Part shown: positions 22,517 through 33,266 of the stretch, in pieces
Layout: each line of letters begins with the position of its first letter
Position numbering within the stretch: position 1 is the stretch's first letter
Position numbers and translations under genes: made by a program
The notes under the pieces: generated by a model
What the model was told of the DNA's origin: nothing
The model's database searches: none
What the model saw: only the letters and a program-made list of their open reading frames with translations
Assembly: GCA_951640195.1 (NCBI GenBank)
Contig: OX621169.1
Span: 1,798,001 to 1,862,000 of the forward strand
Direction of reading: 5' to 3'
DNA from: Porpolomopsis calyptriformis
Lineage: Eukaryota; Basidiomycota; Agaricomycetes; Agaricales; Hygrophoraceae
DNA length: 64,000 nt

Positions 22517-24121
22517 TCAGCTCCGGATCTCTGCCGAAAAGTATCGGTATACCTTGTGCTTCAGAGTCCGGAAGTCGTCCACAGTCACGATGTGCACCAT
22601 GTATTTGGCCAGACTATCCAGCTCACGATCTGCCAAGGCTTCTACAGTGTGCGCATTCTTGAACGCGTGGATCTTCAATCCCTCACTTGGATTGAGAGCA
22701 AAGTTACGACTCTGGTAGACAAGGTCAGCGATCAACTCAACATGCTTCCTACAAGACAATAATGGCACCAAATCATCCACATGGATTGTATTCTTTGCAT
22801 TGCTGTTGCGATGTAGCAAGTTAACGTGCGTCCAGTGTAATCGAAGCCAACAAGACATTACAATTGACTGAAGTGATTCCAGATTATTTGAAGGGCCTTG
22901 ACAGAGTGCCAGTATGGTTTGTTGTCGCGTTCACTGAAAACGGTGAACATGGACGTTTTGTCCAGAACTTCGCAACCACGTTTTCAGCGTTTTTCAATAG
23001 GACAACTAAGTAGATCTCACCAAATGATATCTAATCATACATCTGCGAGAGCAACATAGCATAGAACCATTCCATGGACGTACCTTATAGTTTCGGTCTG
23101 ATCCGAGCATCCCCAGCTCCACGAGTTTAGTTTCCAGCCAAACCCAACTGGTCTGCGACCTGTACCAGCGGTCAACGTTCGAGATAAAGTATCAGGAGTC
23201 AAGAATACCATATGCAAATGTCGTAATAAGGATATATTGTTTCCAAGAACTCGTGTAAGTGGGGCCTTGCACATTCGGCGGGAGGTAGAGAGCCGGATGT
23301 CAATGGCTTCGTATCTAGGATAGCTGAGAGGAAATGAGAAACAGTCGCATTCCGGGAAAAAATTAAAAGTACTATAGTCAATATCGAGAACTAACAGTCG
23401 CTTGCCTTCTCGTAAAGGATGGATGATGTTGATCTGTAACTTCTGAGTTGCCTCCTTAATTTTCCTGATATTCCGTTGGTCATTCTTATACGCGGCAGCG
23501 GCTGCAGGGTCTTCAGAAAAGTCAACATCAAGGTCGTTGATCACATCGGGAAGAATGTCTAGTTCTGTTGGGCGGAAATCAGAAAAGATGTCGCAAGAGT
23601 AATAACAGAACGGACCTGAAGGATCTTTGATTTCACTGCCTTCAGGTGTGCCAATCAGTGTGAATTTCTTTCCGGCCGTAAAGCCCATATTTGCACTACA
23701 TTTCCGAAGGTATAGAAGCGTGTCCGAGGTATGAAATGTGTCAACATACATCCGTTCTTGATCGGGAGGCAACTTTCCCTTCACCAGACCGAGAATTTTC
23801 TGCCGCTCGGGGGGAACGTTGGTCAAACTATAGAGAGCGGCTTTGAGATCAAAAATCCTGTGAACGAACGCAATTTGTGAACACCTCTTGGTTTTGATAC
23901 GCGATTGCCTACCTATCAGAATCCTCAATTGCCAGTACATACGGCTTCCCTGACCAAGTAAACTCCAGCTGAACCCAGCGCTCGGAGTCGCCACCGCTGT
24001 CCACTGCGAGCTAATGAAATCGTGATGTTCCTCATATTGAGATCCTTGGGATTTGTTTTCAACGTACTTGTGTTCCGGTCGTTGCAAAAGGTGCATCAGT
24101 GCAACGTTGCATGTCAGACAT
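22517..24121 (-). CDS. UBLCP1: ubiquitin-like-domain CTD phosphatase (UBLCP1 type)
   Basis: Family enzymes dephosphorylate nuclear proteasomes. Exons read: start MSDMQRCTDAPFATTGTQ (ATG 24121), then a ubiquitin-like domain (WSGKPYVLAIEDSDR, joined to IFDLKAALYSLTNVPPERQK), FTLIGTPEGSEI, and the FCP/SCP phosphatase core. The catalytic DxDxT is built across an intron: LLVLDIDYT followed by ILDTKPL, with acceptor CTCAG. Then RPHLHEFLETIYPYYDICIW, SQTSWVWLETKLVELGM, LDKTSMFTVF, IHVDDLSRNFALNPSEGLKI, which carries the late aspartates of the haloacid-dehalogenase fold. A central run of alanines and acidic residues links the two domains. The stop is at 22517; a further intron close to the end (GTATAC donor after TLKHK) is possible. 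All exons keep frame. Confidence 0.9.
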
Positions 24122-24442
24122 TCTTCTTTTCCTGGGTCTAACCGCTTTCAAAGACTATGCCCAGAAGGAAGATGGGTTGGCGAGAAGATGTAGCGGACGG
24201 AATTGTGTGACCCTTCGTGGACACACGGAGAACGCGTTGATTCGTGTGTGGGTCCAACATCAGACCATGAGGCCATCGGACTCACATTATACTCAGCTTT
24301 CAGCCCATCCTCCACCAACGTAATTACATTCATACAGAGGGAGACCAATTTCCCATACAAAAATGCGTGTCACATCTCTAACTTGGAAACGCTGTCTGCA
24401 ACAAAGCAAATTGTGTCCAAAGAAGAAGCTAGCCATTAGTCG
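24122..24442. other. intergenic stretch between two minus-strand genes
   Basis: About 320 bases between the UBLCP1 start and the 3' end of the CSN8-like gene. No coding signal or repeat recognised; it must contain the UBLCP1 promoter and the CSN8 terminator region. Confidence 0.5.
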
Positions 24443-25397
24443 TCAGCGACGATCAGTTGTCTTGTAGGGTGTAGACAAACCATGCGTGTCGTCCAGCATC
24501 GATTGGCTGGCATCTGACGCTGTAGAGGGTGTCAAAATATGTGTTGAGGCGTCATAAGACCATCCATTCTGTTCTGAAACTTTGGGAATGTTACAATATG
24601 ATGCGTATGGGTGTAAGACAGGTCCCATACCGGCCAGTAATTGGTCACTAGGGAGACCCAGGTACATCTGTGCAAGAGATAAGGGCATCGACGTATAGGC
24701 TTTCGAGAGGAGGACAAATGTTCTATGACGGAAATGTTCTATGAAGTGTGAGGAAGGGTAAACCTCAAAACATAGAATAATATCACACACCAACAAAAGT
24801 TTTCACCATAGAAGTGATCGGGTTGGTCTCAATAGAATCCGACTGTTCTATCATGTGGAATAGATTTTCAGCGAGAGAATAAACCATTGCGTAATTTCTT
24901 TCCCGTGTGGAGGCAAGAAGGTTCAGCAGAGCTTGACACAGGGGCAAGGTCATGATGTTTTCAGGTAGTCGTGTTAGAACATGACGAGCAGGAGGACTGA
25001 TGTTACATGAATTCCATGGATCGCTTGAACGTAGAAGGTAGACGTACAGGTCATCCACAATTAGATAGGCGAGGACAAGAGGCGTTATGACGCAGAGACG
25101 GGTTCGGTATTGATCGCCATCGCTCTACGGGATATTTCATCAGAACCCAAAGGTCGCTTTCACTAAAACGCAATCAGATCTAACATTGATCTCGGTTTGT
25201 TCTGCAATTTGTATGAGTTCGTGATATTTTTGTTGAGTAGCAAGCCTCGCAATTGTGGGAAAAGCGAGCAGAAATGGGTCCTGGCTGGATGACGGTTGCG
25301 GAAGTTCTGCTGGTGCAAGATTGGGGGGTCTTGTTCTTGCCTCGTCGATAAGTTCTGCAGCAGTTGTGGGAGGAGGGGTAGGAGGGCCACTGGTCAT
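24443..25397 (-). CDS. COP9 signalosome subunit 8-like protein
   Basis: Small PCI-type subunit of the COP9 signalosome, the complex that removes NEDD8 from cullins. Five exons. The first (from ATG 25397) is Pro/Thr-rich and then helical: FPTIARLATQQKYHELIQIA. Later exons give TRLCVITPLVLAYLIVDDL, PPARHVLTRLP, ALLNLLASTRERNYAMVYSL and, across introns with in-phase GT-AG joints, FRHRTFVLLSKAYTSMPLSL followed by AQMYLGLPSDQLLA and NGWSYDASTHILTP. The latter is the winged-helix end of the CSN8/PSD8/eIF3K family. I place it with CSN8 rather than Rpn12 or eIF3k from the SKAYTSMPLSLAQ text and its short length (about 250 residues). It starts 55 bases from NECAP on the other strand. Confidence 0.75.
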
Positions 25398-25452
25398 GTT
25401 CCTGTCAGGAAGATCGAGTCACACCGCAATTGCACTGCCACGGTCGCTAAAC
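25398..25452. promoter_or_regulatory. 55-base divergent promoter between CSN8-like and NECAP genes
   Basis: Only 55 bases separate the two ATGs, so both leaders and any shared promoter must be packed here or overlap the first exons of the neighbour. No TATA box is visible. Confidence 0.6.
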
Positions 25453-26348
25453 ATGGACGTGCTTGAGGACGAAGTCGAGTCCATCTTGTATATTGCCCGG
25501 GAAATATCAGGTATCGTTCGTCATTTGTGGGTGCTTACAGCTGGCGGACTATGGTTGGCAGTTTACAAGATTCCACCTTTGAAAGCCAATGAAGGTCATC
25601 GCGCAACCGACTGGGGCGATCTCGCCAATCCTCTTTGGAAAGGAAGGCTGCGTATTATAGAAAGGTCTCAAGGCGTAGCATTGAATTTTGAGGACGCTCA
25701 AACTGGTCGGTATTAATTGCTTCATCTCTGCCAAATCGGCGTTATGCTCATCTTAGACAGGTGAATGTACGTAGGTGGATATCACTTCAGCCAGACCATC
25801 GGTTGATGAACCGAACCTTAGTATTTGCAAAAGCGGATTACGATCCAAGTAGACCTTCGGTCGAAGCTGTTCTGGATTCCTCACGATATTTCGTGGTGCG
25901 GGTAGAAGACGCTGGGAAGAAAGCTTACATTGGAATGGGCTTCGTTGAGCGTACAGACAGCTTTGATTTCAGTAAGCACCATGACTAGCCTCTGAAGATC
26001 AGTCTCATGTTCAAGTTCATTAGATGTTGCGCTTCAAGATTACACCAAGTAATGCCGCCCAGTCATCATCTCGCCTTGTGCTGACCAGTCCATTTCTGAA
26101 GACGTTTCAGAGCCCGTCTTGATCCCCCTTCCCCGACGGCAGATTCAAAGTCCCCCCATATACCTGAAGGACCTAAGAAAGACTATTCCCTCAAGGAGGG
26201 GCAGACTTTTTCCATCGCACTTCCTGGTCGCAATAAACCGAGCACCGCTGGAAACCAGCAGGAATCGAGTAAAACGAGCTCTTCAACCTCCGGTGTCGCT
26301 GGGATACCTCTGTTACCGCCGCCTCCCAGCGCCGAAAAGAAAGCATGA
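25453..26348 (+). CDS. NECAP-type adaptin-ear-binding endocytosis adaptor
   Basis: NECAP proteins bind AP-2 and clathrin-coat partners through a PH-like PHear domain. Seven exons: 25453-25510, 25562-25705, a 6-base microexon 25761-25766, 25822-25971, 26024-26048, 26102-26348 account for 630 coding bases, 209 residues. Family text: [110 protein letters not shown]. The E-L pair of TGELFA appears only if the microexon is included. The C terminus is Ser/Pro-rich and ends [11 protein letters not shown], in the place of the WXXF ear-binding tail of animal NECAPs, which I do not see. Counting the microexon there are six exons and five introns of about 51-55 bases. Confidence 0.92.
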
Positions 26349-26439
26349 TATGTTCATGGCGGTAGACATTCGCGATTATTACCAGTAAATAGAAAGTGAA
26401 AAGTATTGCGCTTTGATGGAAAATGTTCACAAAAAACAA

Positions 26440-26539
26440 TGCCCGGTGCAAGGCTCGAACTTGCGACCTCAGGATATCCACGTAATCATGGTCATACAGC
26501 GTATGAGACCTGCGCTCTAGCCAACTGAGCCAACCGGGC
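26440..26539 (-). tRNA. tRNA-Met (CAT) with a 26-base intron
   Basis: On the minus strand the acceptor stem GCCCGGT pairs with ACCGGGC, discriminator A. D stem GCTC/GAGC, anticodon stem CAGGT with TCCTG (closing T-T as in other fungal elongator Met tRNAs), anticodon loop CTCATA plus A after splicing, T arm GCAAG-TTCGAGC-CTTGC. The intron sits between positions 37 and 38, as in all nuclear tRNA introns. The T loop suggests the elongator rather than the initiator form. It lies between NECAP and NFS1. Confidence 0.95.
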
Positions 26540-26633
26540 GACGAAGAGAAATTTCTGAACAACGCTAAAAGGTAGACTGGCTTGGATCGGTGCCACAAGC
26601 TTCCTTTCTTACGCGGCGTTTTGAGCGTCGGAT

Positions 26634-28621
26634 ATGTTGTCGAGATTTTCGCGCCATGCTCTTCGTAAATCTTCTCAGGCCAGTTGCAATGCGTTAGCTT
26701 CTGCTGGCCGCAGGGGCTTCGTTCAACCGTCCGGTGCCGACAGGGCAAATGTGGTCGACATTCCCTCTGCCTATCCGGACCATGGTCACTTTTCACCACA
26801 TTCAGGTAGTTGATGCCCTACTTTATTTACGAGACTTATCGACTTATATGTGCTTCACGCAGATATGTTTGGTTTCAAGCTGGAGATGCTTCGCCAAGAA
26901 GGCTCATTGAAAGGGAAATCACGCCCAATTTATCTCGACATGCAGGTCAGAATACAAGTTTTCTAATTACTGTCACGCTGATCGGTGTGTAGGCAACGAC
27001 ACCGGTGGACCCTCGCGTGCTAGATGCTATGCTTCCTTATTATACCGACTTCTTCGGGAATCCACATAGTCGGACTCATGCTTATGGATGGGAAAGCGAA
27101 CAAGCCGTGGAAGATGCTCGGAAGGTTCTATCGTCAACTCACTCGTTGATTCAGTATTTTTAACCTCTAACAGCACGTTGCGGACCTTATTGGTGCCGAA
27201 CCAAAAGATATCGTCTTTACCTCAGGAGCAACCGAAACGAACAACATGGCTATCAAAGGTATAGCTCGGTTCCACCAAGATAAGAAAAAACATATCATTA
27301 CTACGCAGACGGTAAATTACTTTCACTATGCAAACCCGTCCATTTTGGTGATCACATTGTTCAGGAACACAAATGTGTTCTCGATTCCTGCCGAAAATTG
27401 GGAGAGGAAGGTTTCGACGTCACCTATCTACCGGTTCAACCTAATGGTGTTATCTCCCTCGAGACTCTTGAAGCCGCTTTCCGACCAGATACATCACTAG
27501 TCTCGGTAATGGCGGTCAACAACGAAACAGGGGTAATCCAACCACTGAAGGAGATCGGAGCTATTGTGCGCAAGCACCGCGGAGTTTACTTTCATACAGA
27601 TGCTGCACAAGCAGCAGGAAAAATTCCTCTCGACGTGAACGAGATGAACATCGACCTTATGAGTATATCAGGCCACAAACTTTATGGCCCGAAGGGCATT
27701 GGCGCAGCTTACGTCCGGCGGCGACCAAGAGTCAGGTTGGAACCCATATTGAGCGGTGGTGGACAAGAGCGAGGCCTGAGGAGTGGAACTCTCCCACCTG
27801 CTCTCGTCGTCGGATTGGGAGAGGCCGCACGACTTGCCAAAAAGGAAATGAAAGTGAGTTTTGGTTTGTAGTGAAGGATATGATGAAGCTCGCACGGAAA
27901 GAGTCTTGTGGTGCAATAAGCTCGTCGCGCATCTGAGCGCCTCTCTGAGCTGCCAGCTTGACAATGACAACCGTGCAGGGGTGCTGATTTTCCTGCGTGC
28001 TAAATATCAATTTTGTCATATTTTAACCTTCCATTCCTTAGAGAGACCACTCTCGCGTTCAGGAGCTCTCGCACCGGCTCTTGCAAGGCATTCGTTCACA
28101 AGTTGAGCATGTCGTGCGAAACGGGGACGTCAACGGCTATCCTGGGTGTATAAATCTCAGTTTTGCGTACGTTGAGGGAGAAAGTCTTTTAATGGCTTTG
28201 AAGGTATCTTTCGGAAATCTTTCAACTTGGAGATGCCCCCAACTTGTGTCAAACAGAATATAGCCCTCTCGTCTGGAAGTGCGTGCACTTCGGCATCATT
28301 GGAGCCATCATATGTCCTACGTGCTCTTGGTAAGATTTCCATCATTTTTGCACTATGGATCTTGAATCTGTGACCAAAGGAGCTGCGGAGGACATGGCCC
28401 ACTCCTCCCTTCGTTTTGGGATTGGTCGTTTCACAACCGAGGCCGAAATTGACTTTGTGGTCAAGCATATCGTCAGAACTGTGGACAAACTGCGAGATAT
28501 GAGGTACGTCCCGAGAACTTAAGCTGATTGGTATAACACCGACCATTCTTTCATAAGTCCGTTGTGGGAAATGGTTCAAGAGGGTGTTGATATTAATTCT
28601 ATCAACTGGTCGCAGCACTAG
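26634..28621 (+). CDS. NFS1: cysteine desulfurase, mitochondrial
   Basis: NFS1 takes sulfur from cysteine for iron-sulfur cluster assembly and tRNA thiolation. Start ATG 26634 opens a presequence ([20 protein letters not shown]). Exon 1 is 26634-26805, exon 2 26863-26945. Motifs in order: [20 protein letters not shown] (across an intron), [41 protein letters not shown] (across an intron), [30 protein letters not shown], the PLP lysine in [43 protein letters not shown], the catalytic cysteine in [20 protein letters not shown], and [12 protein letters not shown]. It ends SINWSQH. One intron, 27854-28041, is 188 bases, several times longer than the rest; it contains an open but unrelated frame. 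About 480 residues. Confidence 0.96.
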
Positions 28622-28775
28622 GCACTTCAGTATATTCTCTTTACTACTTCCACGTATTTGTATCTTATTATTTCGTCCTGATAAAAAATTTACTTCATCG
28701 TGCACGGACCATGTTGAACATTTCAAACCCAGCTACGTCTTTTTTTTCAATACATTCTTCTTGCCTTTCACCACC

Positions 28776-30279
28776 ATGGCCAGACGACTCTACCTCGGCA
28801 GTATGGCTTTCTTCAACATTACTCAATAATTCTTCTCGAGTTGACTTTGTCGTCTTTAGAACTTCCTCCCGATGCTCGTTCAGAAGATGTTGCCAAATTT
28901 TTTGACGGTTATGGCCGTATTATTGACTGCCGCGTCATGACTGGTTTGTTTGTTGAGAAAAACGATCGGACTCCAACTCAATAGACGTTCCCTAGGCTTT
29001 GGTTTCATTGAGTTCGAAAACTCCAAAGTAAAAATCTATTGCATTGATGGAGTCTTTCAATTGATTGTCCACTTTTCTGCAGGATGCGGAGGATGCCGTT
29101 CATAATTTTAATGGAAAACCTTTTATGGGGGCCAGGTGCGCCTTTCAACTTTGTCAATCCCATCATTAGTTTTTATCAAAATGTTTCAAAGTATTGTCGT
29201 TGAATTCGCTAAAGAAAGCCGTCCTCGTCGCGATGTCTACGAAGGAGACAGGGGATATGGGTATGACGGAGAGTGTCGACCTCGCAGTTATTGACAATTT
29301 TCGATTAATTTCCAGTGCTCCTCGTTCCCGCAGGCCTCCTGGCATCCGTTTGATTGTTTCTGGCGTTTCTCGTGACACCAGCTGGCAGGTAGGAGGATTT
29401 CCTGGTTCGCTCCTAGTTTCCGCGGTCGATTGGAATTCTTTGTTGTCTTTCCCTGCTCGGGGTTTATCTCCCTCCCCGACTCTTGGATTCGTCTTTTATG
29501 GCATTTCTAACACCCGAATCGACATGGATCTTCGTTGTCGTGATATTACATGATGGACCGTTCCTCCAAGCTTATTACCTCATGGAATGGTGGACCTAAT
29601 CTGTCATCTCGCTCTTAGGACTTGAAAGACTTCGGTAGAGATGCTGGAAGCGTCTCTTTCGCTGACATTGACCGTGATTATCCCGGCCAAGGGTGAATGC
29701 CATTTTGGAACGTCAGTGGGGTTTCTTAAAACTTTTTTTTTAGCATTCTAGAATATCTCTCGCGCGATGACGCTGAACGTGCTGTCAAAGAACTAGACGG
29801 CCGTGACTTGCGCGGACGGCCTGTCCGAGTTGCGCTTGATGATTCCGTGGGTCCTTGGCACATATTTTAGAAGACAGTTGGCTGATTTGACAACGAAGCG
29901 CGGCGGCCCGGACAACTACCGTCGTGATGACCGTCGGGACGACCGCCCCCCTCGCGATGATCGGTACAGAGACGACCGCCATAAAGCTGATCGCTCCTCT
30001 TACCGTCGGGATCGATCTCGGTCTCCTCGTCGGGCTGAATACGAAGATCGTCGCCTCAGGTCTCCGGTCTCCCGGAGGGAGGTTGATGATAGAAGGCCTG
30101 CAGGGTACGATGATTACCGGCGGGGGGGCTATGATGATCGCAGAGGGCCTGATTATTATGTTGACCGACGCAGGGACGATCACGACAGACGTAGGGACGA
30201 CAGAAGACGCGATGAAAAAGACGAACGCTACGAAGAGCGTCCAAGACATGCAAACGGAGATGGTGGTTGGGCTCGTTAA
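28776..30279 (+). CDS. SR-type splicing factor with two RRM domains
   Basis: About nine exons; the first is only 25 bases (28776-28800). The N-terminal RRM has RLYLGKLPPDARSEDV, the RNP1-like GFGFIEFEN and ends IVVEFAKESRPRR. A short Arg-rich linker leads to a second RRM starting IRLIVSGVSRDTSWQDLKDF, whose SWQDLKD is the hallmark of the pseudo-RRM of SR proteins, and ending RPVRVALDDS. The tail, about 110 residues, is dense in RDD, DRR and RS units (RRDRSRSPRRAEYEDRR), more RD than RS. The order RRM, SWQDLKD RRM, RS/RD tail matches SRSF4/5/6 and fission-yeast Srp2, which act in constitutive and regulated pre-mRNA splicing. All joints are in phase. Its own introns could be targets of autoregulation, which is typical of the family but not shown here. 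Confidence 0.92.
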
Positions 30280-31064
30280 GGTTCTTGGTTTCCGGACGCT
30301 GGCCAGACAGGAACGGGATGGTGTCTATTACGGTTTCTCTGGTGCTATGTTGGTCTTCTCACTCCCCGAAAATGGCGTTGTTTATGCGATCGGTGTACTT
30401 TCTTGATGGTCAATGCTCCGTAGGTCCCATAAGGATTCTTGCGCGCCCCACTCGGGTATAGTTTCTCGGATATATGGACCATCGGACACACTTCCGAGCA
30501 CTTTGAGGGTACCAGAATGAGACAGACGAACCGAATTGGTAACTCACTCACGTGATGTATCAACTGTATCTTTGCCAAGATGAAGTCCTGAACATGTGCA
30601 GTGATCCCAAAGGTCCAACAGCCATTTGCAGATACCATACGAAGGACTCGGCTGGGGCAAAACGTTTCCCTTGATGTTGGAGTGTAAGGTTTCGATTTCC
30701 TACTACGAGATGGATGAGACCAGGATGGCCTGTGCTCTGGATATCCTCGATTGAGAAACACCCCACTATCAATATGTGGCAAAGACCCTGCCGTATCATG
30801 TCTCGTCGACCCTTGGTATGTTGATAAGGCCTTACACGTTTTCTTTTGTCTTTTATGCGCGCTAGCCTTTTACTATGCGCATTTGGTCCCTGTCATTGTT
30901 TCTGGCCCATGTATACGGTTGTAGTTTCGTATGAAACGAATGTCCTCAGTCTCCGTGTACAACTGCGTTATATGAAATTGCCATTGTGCTTAGTTACTCA
31001 GGTGGTGAAACGCAATCGGGAAGCACCATCTCAAACCTGTTATCTATACACAAACACATTGGAT
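30280..31064. other. convergent intergenic stretch
   Basis: About 785 bases between the SR protein stop and the tubulin cofactor E stop. Two overlapping minus-strand frames (30345-30799) are open, but I cannot build a spliced model or see a family motif. They may be 3' untranslated sequence or a small lineage-specific gene. Confidence 0.4.
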
Positions 31065-33121
31065 CTAGGTGTCGTTTATGTAGTATAAAATATGGGAATC
31101 ATTCTCTATCCCCCACCATGAAAGATCCCGATCATCATGTCTGGTATCCATTTGTACCAGTTTTTCATCTCTCGTCCGGAGCCACAACTCAACTGAACCT
31201 TTACGAGGTTGAGGACTCGACCGAACGGATTTTATAATTTTCAGACGAAGCGTACGGAGCGGCATGGTTTGCAAGACACGAAGCTGCCTTGGCGGTAACA
31301 AGAAGGCGCCCTTCTCACTTGCCTTGGACAAGAATGCGCTTGAAGTCTGATAAATATTGATTTCTAAATATTCAGAACCGTCAGGGTGAAACTGCATGAC
31401 ATGATCAATGGACCCTTACGGATGATGCGATTGCTCAATTTGTCTGGAAGAAATTTTATGGCTGCGATCTCCTCAGGTGTACCATGCCCTGCGCAATTAC
31501 CACTCATCAGCAAATACGCTGTGCTCTAGATGGGGATGAAACACACGTGAGCATAATTCCTTCCACCTAGGATGCTTCTGACATCGTTCATCCTCCGCAA
31601 ATGGCCCATTATGGACGATATGAGACAGGTAGTAGAGTTCGCAATCTGTACGTTCTTTCTCGGAAATCTGGGCCGGTTGTCATCACATCGATAAACGATA
31701 GACGAAACGAATGTGTTTGCACTCACGGCTACCGCATCCAGAATCAACAAAGAGGGTATCCGAGCAACAGTAAATTGGCGCGAGTGGTGTCCTAGACAAG
31801 ATCAAGGATACTCCTTTCAAATAAATTTGGCTGAACGGGGGGGCGTTAGTCACACCTTCTGTTATAGGATTGCCTGCAAGACTCAGAATCTCCAACCCTG
31901 GACACCAATGTGACAGTGCGTCGAGGTCCGACCAGGATGTCAGGTGATTGAACGATAGGGAGAGATGTTTAAGGGATTGGAGCCGCAGTCGTTGATCGGA
32001 CAAGGATGGAATCTTGTTGATGCGATTGGAAGTTAATATTAGGCGCTGTAAACTTGGGAAAGATTGATAGATGGTTCGAATGGCAAATAGAAACTCACGA
32101 CTTATATGGCCCTAGCGCTTGGCAGATCTGATCCCATTCATGACACTCGTTGCTGTCAAGGTTGATAGTCTGGACGGTGGACTCGGAGGGTGTCATCAAA
32201 GGACTCCCGGGAGACAATGTCACTAAGTGATTATAGCCCAGCTCAATAAGCCGCAGGTTTGGCATAAACATAGTGAACTCTTGCATTTCTCGCCATGTCA
32301 TTAGGGTGGTGTTTAGCTGGAGATCCGTGAGGGTCCGGAAGGCGGAGGTGGCGTGGTGAAAGTCCTGGGAAGGCTGAAGTCGATTTCCACTATGGAAGGA
32401 ACATTCTGATGAGAAAAGGGCAACATGGCAGAAATCTGTAACAAACTTCAAGGCTAATCTCTCCAAGTAGGGTAGCTCAGCTGCAATAAGAGCTACAACA
32501 TCCCAGCTAGGAAGAAGGCTTCGGGAAAGGTCAACACCTCGCAGATCTTCGGAATGGATAAAGATGAGGAGCGTAGAGCATTTTGCAAACTACACACTGG
32601 GACAAATCTTGCGAATTTCTCCTGGTGGGTCGCAGGCGGCAACATTCCCGCCATCAAGGCTGATCTCTCGCAAATTTTGCAAGTTGGCGAACTTGCCTCT
32701 GATCTTGTCCAAGCCTACTGCTTCCACTTCAATGGCCCCATTCGACGACCCCAACAAAACCTTTTCTGTGGTCGTTGTTCCATGCGGAAGTTCAACATAT
32801 TTCGACATTAAAGCGCGCAGAAACGAATGTCCGTAGATGATAGACGCTGAGGGTCGAATGAACGAGCCTGAACCAGGGATTCTGTTTGGGATGAAGTCAT
32901 GAAGTGATCGGATAGCCAATAAGCCCTTACCGACAAGTGAAATAGCGCTTGCCATCTTTGACACCATCATGCTTTCCCCGCTGAGGGTCGTCCCATTCAA
33001 CACCTAGCCAGATCCCCGAGGTGCTATCGATGTTGCCGATAAATTTGATGGTTCCTAAGTTGCCGTAGAGGGATAATCGCGTCCCCTCAGATGGAAGTTC
33101 CAAACGGCAGTCCAAATCCAT
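31065..33121 (-). CDS. TBCE: tubulin-specific chaperone E
   Basis: TBCE works with cofactors B, C and D in folding the alpha/beta-tubulin dimer. The first exon (ATG 33121) is a CAP-Gly domain: GNLGTIKFIGNI, SGIWLGVEWDDPQRGKHDG, GKRYFTC, then across an intron the domain end SGSFIRPS. The middle is leucine-rich repeats (YLERLALKF, NLRLIELGYNHLVTL, SLKHLSLSFNHLTSWSDLD, GLEILSLAGNPITEG). Then the family-specific ERTDCELYYLSHIV and HPRWKELC, read from an exon around 31556-31665. The C terminus RTLRLKIIKSVRSSP to WLRTRDEKLVQMDTRHDDRD is the ubiquitin-like domain. Introns are in phase where checked. Around 520-540 residues. Start codons of TBCE and HIBCH are 145 bases apart on opposite strands. Confidence 0.92.
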
Positions 33122-33266
33122 GCGGATCTGCAGTTCGGACGTGCTGAACTGGTAAGAACAAAAGGTGGCAGACTAATGATGGTCGGAAGCAATGTAATTA
33201 ACCCTAACCATATGCTGCCTGGCTTTACGTTATCCGCACGTTATCCGCCACACCTTTCTGCTTGTC

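Noticed and set aside
27861..28106. Open frame starting near the YDEARTERV text as an NFS1 exon
   Set aside because: It would need an intron of about 25 bases without a usable AG. Splicing 27853 to 28042 instead gives [17 protein letters not shown], which continues the family text.
28157..28726. 189-residue minus-strand frame opposite the NFS1 3' end
   Set aside because: It lies over conserved NFS1 exons including the catalytic cysteine, so it is an antisense shadow.
30345..30799. Possible small minus-strand gene between the SR protein and TBCE genes
   Set aside because: Two overlapping frames are open but no family motif, start context or in-phase splice chain was found.
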